Part shown: positions 60,664-64,000 of the stretch, piece after piece
Layout: the number at the start of each line of letters is the position of its first letter
Position numbering within the stretch: position 1 is the first letter of the stretch
Source of the DNA: an uncultured Poribacteria bacterium
Lineage (GTDB): Bacteria > Poribacteria > WGA-4E > WGA-3G
Reading direction: 5' to 3'
Assembly: GCA_958295855.1 (NCBI GenBank)
Contig: OY282383.1
Location: forward strand, 5,437,249-5,501,248
DNA length: 64,000 bases
Position numbers and translations under genes: made by a program
Notes under the pieces: generated by a model
Seen by the model: only the letters and a program-made list of their open reading frames with translations
What the model was told of the DNA's origin: nothing
Database searches by the model: none

Positions 60664-60713
60664 GCTATTCTCCAAGAGTTTAGGGGGACAAAGTGTTATA
60701 GCCCCGTTTCAAG

Positions 60714-61136
60714 CTAGTTAATGGTCAGCCCCATACTGCGAGCGGTGCCTTCGACCATTCGCATTGCGGCTTCTAAATCTGTGGTGTTTAGGTCAGGTAA
60801 CTTTGTTTGCGCAATCACGCGAATCTGGTCCATTGTGACAGATGCCACCTTGGTCCGGTTGGGTTCACCTGAACCTTTGGCAATCTTTGCTGCAGATTTA
60901 AGCAAAATTGCTGCTGGCGGCGACTTGACGCTAAACGTAAAGGACCGGTCACTATAACAGGTGACAACGGTTGTCACCACCATGCCGGTTTGGTGTTGGG
61001 TTTGGGCGTTAAACGATTTGATAAACTCCTGTAGGTTGATCATATAGGGGGCAAGGCTGGGACCGACAGGCGGTTGTGGCGTTGCCTGCCCAGATACCAA
61101 TTGGAGTTTAACTTCACCTGCTACTTTTTTTGCCAT
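60714..61136 (-). CDS. rplK: Ribosomal protein L11
   Basis: 140 residues. KLQLVSGQATPQPPVGPSLA at the start and the C-terminal RNA-binding DLNTTDLEAAMRMVEGTARSMG are diagnostic. Part of the GTPase-associated centre. GGAG 9 bases upstream of ATG. Starts 45 bases after nusG. Confidence 0.97.
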   Translation of the reverse strand: MAKKVAGEVKLQLVSGQATPQPPVGPSLAPYMINLQEFIKSFNAQTQHQTGMVVTTVVTCYSDRSFTFSVKSPPAAILLKSAAKIAKGSGEPNRTKVASVTMDQIRVIAQTKLPDLNTTDLEAAMRMVEGTARSMGLTIN

Positions 61137-61180
61137 TTTTTCACTGCTCCGAGTTTTAAGAGAGTCTACACCTAGCCGAC

Positions 61181-61750
61181 TCAGTTGTTCAGTTGTTCAA
61201 CTTCGAGCAACCCCAAGTCAACAGAAGTTGAGCGCCCGAAAAGTGAAATACTGAGGCGTAGGCGTTTACGTTCCATATCAATTTCCGCAATTTCGCCTGG
61301 AAACCCATTAAACGCGCCGTTTATTACCTTGACCTTATCGCCTACTTCGTATTCCACAGCCGGTATCGGTGCTGCTTCCTCTTCTTGTGTTGACATCTGC
61401 AACATTGCCTCAACATCATCAGCATCTAAGGGCGTTGGGTGTGAAGTTGGCCCTAAAAAATTCATCACCCCGGGGGTGCTCTGGATGAGTTCCCAGCTTC
61501 TTTGCCCAATCGGACTGTCGACATGTGGGCCCAGCTCATGGGTAGTGTTAACGAGGACGTAGCCTGGATAGGAGGGCCGTGCACTCACTTTTCGCTGGCT
61601 ATCTTTCACCTCGACTACTTCGGTGAGTGGGACGTTAACCTGTAGAATTTCGTCCTGTAACTCTTCTCGCGCAATCATGTTATTAAGGTTGAGTTTAACC
61701 TTTTTTTCATGCCCGGTGTATATCTGAACAACGTACCAGTATCCATCCAT
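61181..61750 (-). CDS. nusG: Transcription elongation/termination factor NusG
   Basis: 189 residues. NGN domain (WYVVQIYTGHEKKV, SYPGYVLV) and C-terminal KOW domain (VKVINGAFNGFPGEIAEID). It links RNA polymerase with Rho or the ribosome. A small insert of about 10 residues lies between domains (DDVEAMLQMSTQEEEAAP). Weak ribosome binding site. In the standard secE-nusG-rplK order. Confidence 0.96.
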   Translation of the reverse strand: MDGYWYVVQIYTGHEKKVKLNLNNMIAREELQDEILQVNVPLTEVVEVKDSQRKVSARPSYPGYVLVNTTHELGPHVDSPIGQRSWELIQSTPGVMNFLGPTSHPTPLDADDVEAMLQMSTQEEEAAPIPAVEYEVGDKVKVINGAFNGFPGEIAEIDMERKRLRLSISLFGRSTSVDLGLLEVEQLNN

Positions 61751-61901
61751 ATTTTGTTTTACCAGTCTGCGTCAAAATTTTTGTATGCGCTGGAAACAAC
61801 GCTCCTAAGTAAGGTGTCGTCTATTATACCAAATGACAGTTGCAAGGGCGGTGCTCTGTCACTGCCCGCCTTTGTTTGGTATGCCTCTCACAAGAAAGCG
61901 G

Positions 61902-62273
61902 TTAACGGATGAAGAGTGCCCTGAGAAAAGCCATGCCGAAGCCTTCAAGCGACGTTTTCAAGACATACTGGCTCACCAGTGCAACGACTAAAGGCACACA
62001 GGCGATAACAGTGGCTATAAGCCGCCGGCTCTCCCAGTCTCTCACGACAGAAAAAACGGCTATCGGAAGGGCTACCAGCAAAATCAAACCGAAGATATCG
62101 TCCCATTTTGGGTAGATGGCGTTCCCATCAACTAACCAGATGAAAAGGCCTAACAAGGCACTGGCGACGAGGACAGTAACGGTGCTTCCTTGAACTTCTT
62201 TCGCGTCAGGTTTGGACACCCGTTGCCATTCTAAATGAATTCCTTGAATGTATTTTTTGATGCGAGCTATCAT
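61902..62273 (-). CDS. secE: Preprotein translocase subunit SecE, extended
   Basis: 123 residues. The N-terminal part KKYIQGIHLEWQRVSKPDAKEVQGSTV is the SecE amphipathic helix and conserved turn, followed by the essential membrane helix (VLVASALLGLFIWLVD). Unlike single-helix SecE, about 60 further residues add two membrane helices (FGLILLVALPIAVFSVV and ATVIACVPLVVALVSQYV). E. coli SecE also has three, but the extra two are N-terminal there. Identity is supported by position between tRNA-Trp and nusG. Confidence 0.85.
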   Translation of the reverse strand: MIARIKKYIQGIHLEWQRVSKPDAKEVQGSTVTVLVASALLGLFIWLVDGNAIYPKWDDIFGLILLVALPIAVFSVVRDWESRRLIATVIACVPLVVALVSQYVLKTSLEGFGMAFLRALFIR

Positions 62274-62293
62274 AGAATTATTCGTTAAAAAGG

Positions 62294-62367
62294 CAGGCCA
62301 GGAGGGATTCGAACCCCCAACATTCGGTTTTGGAGACCGACGCTCTAGCCGTTGGAGCTACTGGCCT
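62294..62367 (-). tRNA. tRNA-Trp (CCA)
   Basis: 74-nt cloverleaf: acceptor AGGCCAG/CTGGCCT, T-arm GGTTCGAATCC, anticodon loop CTCCAAA. No encoded CCA. Sits between rpmG and secE, as in many bacteria. Confidence 0.95.
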
Positions 62368-62458
62368 GCAAGATTTTCGCAGGCGTGTAAACAACGCATA
62401 CTTAGGCGAAAAGGTTTCAAGCCTCAGTACCTGTTGTCTGCCGCACCTACGCAAAATG

Positions 62459-62611
62459 TTAACGTGTTTCCTTATGGAGTGTATGCTTACGACAGAACCG
62501 GCAGAATTTTTTCCGTTGATACCGGGTTTGGTTAGTTCTGCGGTTCCGGGTTGTTACATAATTTCGCTGACTGCAGACATCGCATGCCAAGGTCACAATG
62601 TCTCTAGGCAT
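62459..62611 (-). CDS. rpmG: Ribosomal protein L33
   Basis: 50 residues from ATG 62611 (GAGGT 8 bases upstream); the frame from 62647 has an unrelated N-terminus. PRDIVTLACDVC then NYVTTRNRR, and CRFCRKHTLHKETR with the paired C-x-x-C sites form the zinc-binding version of L33, so zinc-dependent rather than cysteine-free. Between tRNA-Thr and tRNA-Trp. Confidence 0.93.
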   Translation of the reverse strand: MPRDIVTLACDVCSQRNYVTTRNRRTNQTRYQRKKFCRFCRKHTLHKETR

Positions 62612-62669
62612 AGTGGTTACCTCTAAAAGCAAGCACAAGGCTTGCAAGACTCAAAATTTACAAGTTAAG

Positions 62670-62745
<76 letters not shown>

Positions 62746-62765
62746 AAACCTGAAAAACGCTAACA

Positions 62766-62838
62766 AGCGGGAGACGGGAATTGAACCCGCGACACATGGC
62801 TTGGAAGGCCAATGCTCTACCAGCTGAGCTACTCCCGC
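62766..62838 (-). tRNA. tRNA-Gly (TCC)
   Basis: Acceptor GCGGGAG/CTCCCGC, anticodon loop CTTCCAA, T-arm GGTTCAATTCC; 73 nt, CCA not encoded. Confidence 0.95.
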
Positions 62839-62849
62839 ATAAAAGCGGA

Positions 62850-62931
62850 TGGGGGCGGATGGATTCGAACCACCGTAGGCGTAGCCAACAGATTTACAGT
62901 CTGCCCTTTTTGACCGCTCAAGCACACCCCC
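62850..62931 (-). tRNA. tRNA-Tyr (GTA)
   Basis: 82 nt with the long variable arm expected of bacterial tRNA-Tyr; acceptor GGGGGTG/CGCCCCC, anticodon GTA in CTGTAAA. Confidence 0.95.
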
Positions 62932-62969
62932 ATGAAAGCATGCACGCTGCATGCCAGACGGAAAGCAAA

Positions 62970-63041
62970 AGCTGACGAGAGGAATCGAACCTCCAACCTA
63001 GTGATTACAAATCACTTGCTCTACCATTGAGCCACGTCAGC
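62970..63041 (-). tRNA. tRNA-Thr (TGT)
   Basis: 72 nt; acceptor GCTGACG/CGTCAGC, anticodon loop TTTGTAA, T-arm GGTTCGATTCC. First gene after the promoter at 63058. Confidence 0.95.
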
Positions 63042-63057
63042 AATAACGCTATTAATA

Positions 63058-63086
63058 ATTATACCCACTTTGTCGGCGATTGTCAA
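63058..63086 (-). promoter_or_regulatory. Consensus promoter of the tRNA/ribosomal operon
   Basis: On the minus strand TTGACA, a 17-base spacer and TATAAT: a perfect match, 17 bases before tRNA-Thr(TGT). Expected to be very strong. Confidence 0.88.
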
Positions 63087-63119
63087 GTGATTTTTTGTTG
63101 GAGTACTCGGTTATTCCGT

Positions 63120-63461
63120 TTAAAGCCCCTCTTCAGGCTCCTCTTCCTCAGAATCGCTTTCGCTCGGGATGTAAACTTCTGAACCGAATGTGTCCCGCCA
63201 TTCATCAGTCTCCGAGGCATCTGCAAAAATCGGGAGCAGTTCTGGCGTGGCAGCTTCTGCTTCACTTCTTGCAAAATGAAGTTTGCCCTCAACCAATTCT
63301 TGTGTCGCAATGCTAACAGGTTTTCGCTTTGGAGCGGAATTTGCAGGGACAAGTGGCAAACCGTTTGCATTTATTTCCCGCGCGCGTTTCGCGGCTACAT
63401 TCACGGCTAAGTACTTATTTGCTACCCTTTTTAACAAATCTTCATCGTAAATTACTTCCAT
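63120..63461 (-). CDS. rpoZ: RNA polymerase omega subunit
   Basis: 113 residues from ATG 63461 (AGGAGGG 8 bases upstream); the frame to 63554 is leader. LLKRVANKYLAVNVAAKRAREIN and KPVSIATQELVEGKL are the conserved omega segments. It stabilises the beta' subunit. The acidic C-terminal tail (SESDSEEEEPEEG) is longer than in E. coli. It lies just upstream of the tRNA operon rather than in the usual gmk neighbourhood. Confidence 0.88.
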   Translation of the reverse strand: MEVIYDEDLLKRVANKYLAVNVAAKRAREINANGLPLVPANSAPKRKPVSIATQELVEGKLHFARSEAEAATPELLPIFADASETDEWRDTFGSEVYIPSESDSEEEEPEEGL

Positions 63462-63570
63462 TTTTATCCCTCCTGATGGCTTCGGGCAGGCACTTGTGGC
63501 ACTGCCCGGACATTTTGCATGGGGTAGGCACTCTAGCACTGCCCGGATGTACAATGTATAACCCTTATTA

Positions 63571-63598
63571 ATTATACCCTATTTTCTCGAAAAGTCAA
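63571..63598 (-). promoter_or_regulatory. Promoter of rpoZ
   Basis: TTGACT and TATAAT on the minus strand with 16 bases between. The leader down to the rpoZ start (63480-63550) contains two GGCACT...GCACTGCCCGGA repeats able to pair with each other. Confidence 0.72.
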
Positions 63599-63616
63599 AT
63601 TAAAATGAAAGAAAAG

Positions 63617-63645
63617 TTGACAAACTGCCTTTAACGTGGTACAAT
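63617..63645 (+). promoter_or_regulatory. Promoter of mqnC
   Basis: TTGACA, 17-base spacer, TACAAT, divergent to the rpoZ promoter; ATG follows 51 bases downstream. Confidence 0.75.
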
Positions 63646-63695
63646 TGGATAAAATTGAGACTTTCCATGTTTTATTTGCAAAGGGAACAGTGTAA

Positions 63696-64000
63696 TGGAT
63701 ACAACCATTCAACCGATTTTGGAAAAATCGCTTTCGGGTGAGCGATTAGATTTTGACGATGGCGTGACACTTTTTCAAAGCCACGATCTACTCTCGTTGG
63801 GGCACGCAGCGGATGTCATCCGTCAACGCAAGCATCCAACGGGCTATGTCACCTATATTGTTGACCGGAATATTAATTATACCAACTGGTGCTATGTTGA
63901 TTGTGATTTCTGTGCATTCTATCGCCACCGCCACGATGCGGATGCTTATGTCATGGAGCGCGATGAACTGGGACAGAAAATCCAGGAGACGCTCGACCTG
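63696..64000 (+). CDS. mqnC: Cyclic dehypoxanthine futalosine synthase (5' part)
   Basis: First 101 residues; the gene continues beyond the window. Radical SAM enzyme of the futalosine menaquinone pathway. VTYIVDRNINYTNWCYVDCD followed by FCAFYR contains the [4Fe-4S] ligands C66, C70 and C73 (C-x3-C-x2-C), and the helical start (LLSLGHAADVIRQRKHP) matches MqnC. MqnE is related but differs in the region before the cluster. AAGGGA lies upstream of the ATG. Confidence 0.87.

Overview
The window looks like a chromosomal contig from an uncultured bacterium of the Candidatus Poribacteria type. This is inferred from content, not from a marker-gene comparison: three sulfatases, three phytanoyl-CoA-dioxygenase-like oxygenases, caspase-like proteins with DUF4384 partners, a giant surface protein with a type-9-secretion-like C-terminal domain next to a PorV/PorQ-like barrel, and a moderate GC content. 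Where promoters can be read they follow the TTGACA / TATAAT pattern with 16-17 bp spacing, and most starts have AGGAGG-type ribosome binding sites.

Layout. 0.1-12 kb (all +): a PD-(D/E)XK-like hypothetical, an RDD membrane protein overlapping a PspA-like coiled coil, sulfatase 1, a second PD-(D/E)XK-like protein, a PhyH oxygenase overlapping a single-chain (ISP-like) restriction-modification enzyme, sulfatase 2, a MazEF-type toxin-antitoxin pair with a rearranged antitoxin, and a beta-propeller lactonase. 12.1-13.1 kb is non-coding and carries paired hairpins and a possible transposon relic. 13-23.5 kb is a caspase locus: caspase protein 1, a lipoprotein, two tandemly duplicated DUF4384 proteins, a coiled-coil protein, then caspase protein 2 on the opposite strand, flanked by two copies of a sulfatase gene tail.

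23.5-34.5 kb: sulfatase 3, two CDP-alcohol phosphatidyltransferases, a TPR/DUF3857/transglutaminase lipoprotein coupled to a MazG-like pyrophosphohydrolase, a PhyH oxygenase coupled to a lipoprotein, a MetE-like protein, a TauE/SafE permease and a reduced AccA-like protein. 34.5-46 kb is an envelope block: LysM coiled-coil protein, PorV/PorQ-like barrel and a 3052-residue repeat protein. 46-55 kb: a third PhyH, a pentaheme cytochrome c and a heme cluster (hemE, MBL-TPR protein, hemH, hemY) interrupted by an Rpn-family nuclease gene whose 3' end is present in three tandem copies. 55-58.5 kb: a Uma2-type nuclease, membrane proteins and a zinc alcohol dehydrogenase.

58.4-64 kb is the conserved core: a perfect-consensus promoter drives tRNA-Thr, -Tyr, -Gly, -Thr, rpmG, tRNA-Trp, secE, nusG, rplK, rplA, rplJ and rplL, ending in a terminator where rpoBC would normally follow; tuf is also missing from its usual place. 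Upstream lie rpoZ and, divergently, the start of mqnC (futalosine menaquinone pathway), cut by the window end. The most interesting loci are the Rpn gene with C-terminal-only copies, each carrying its own strong internal start, and the caspase/DUF4384 island.
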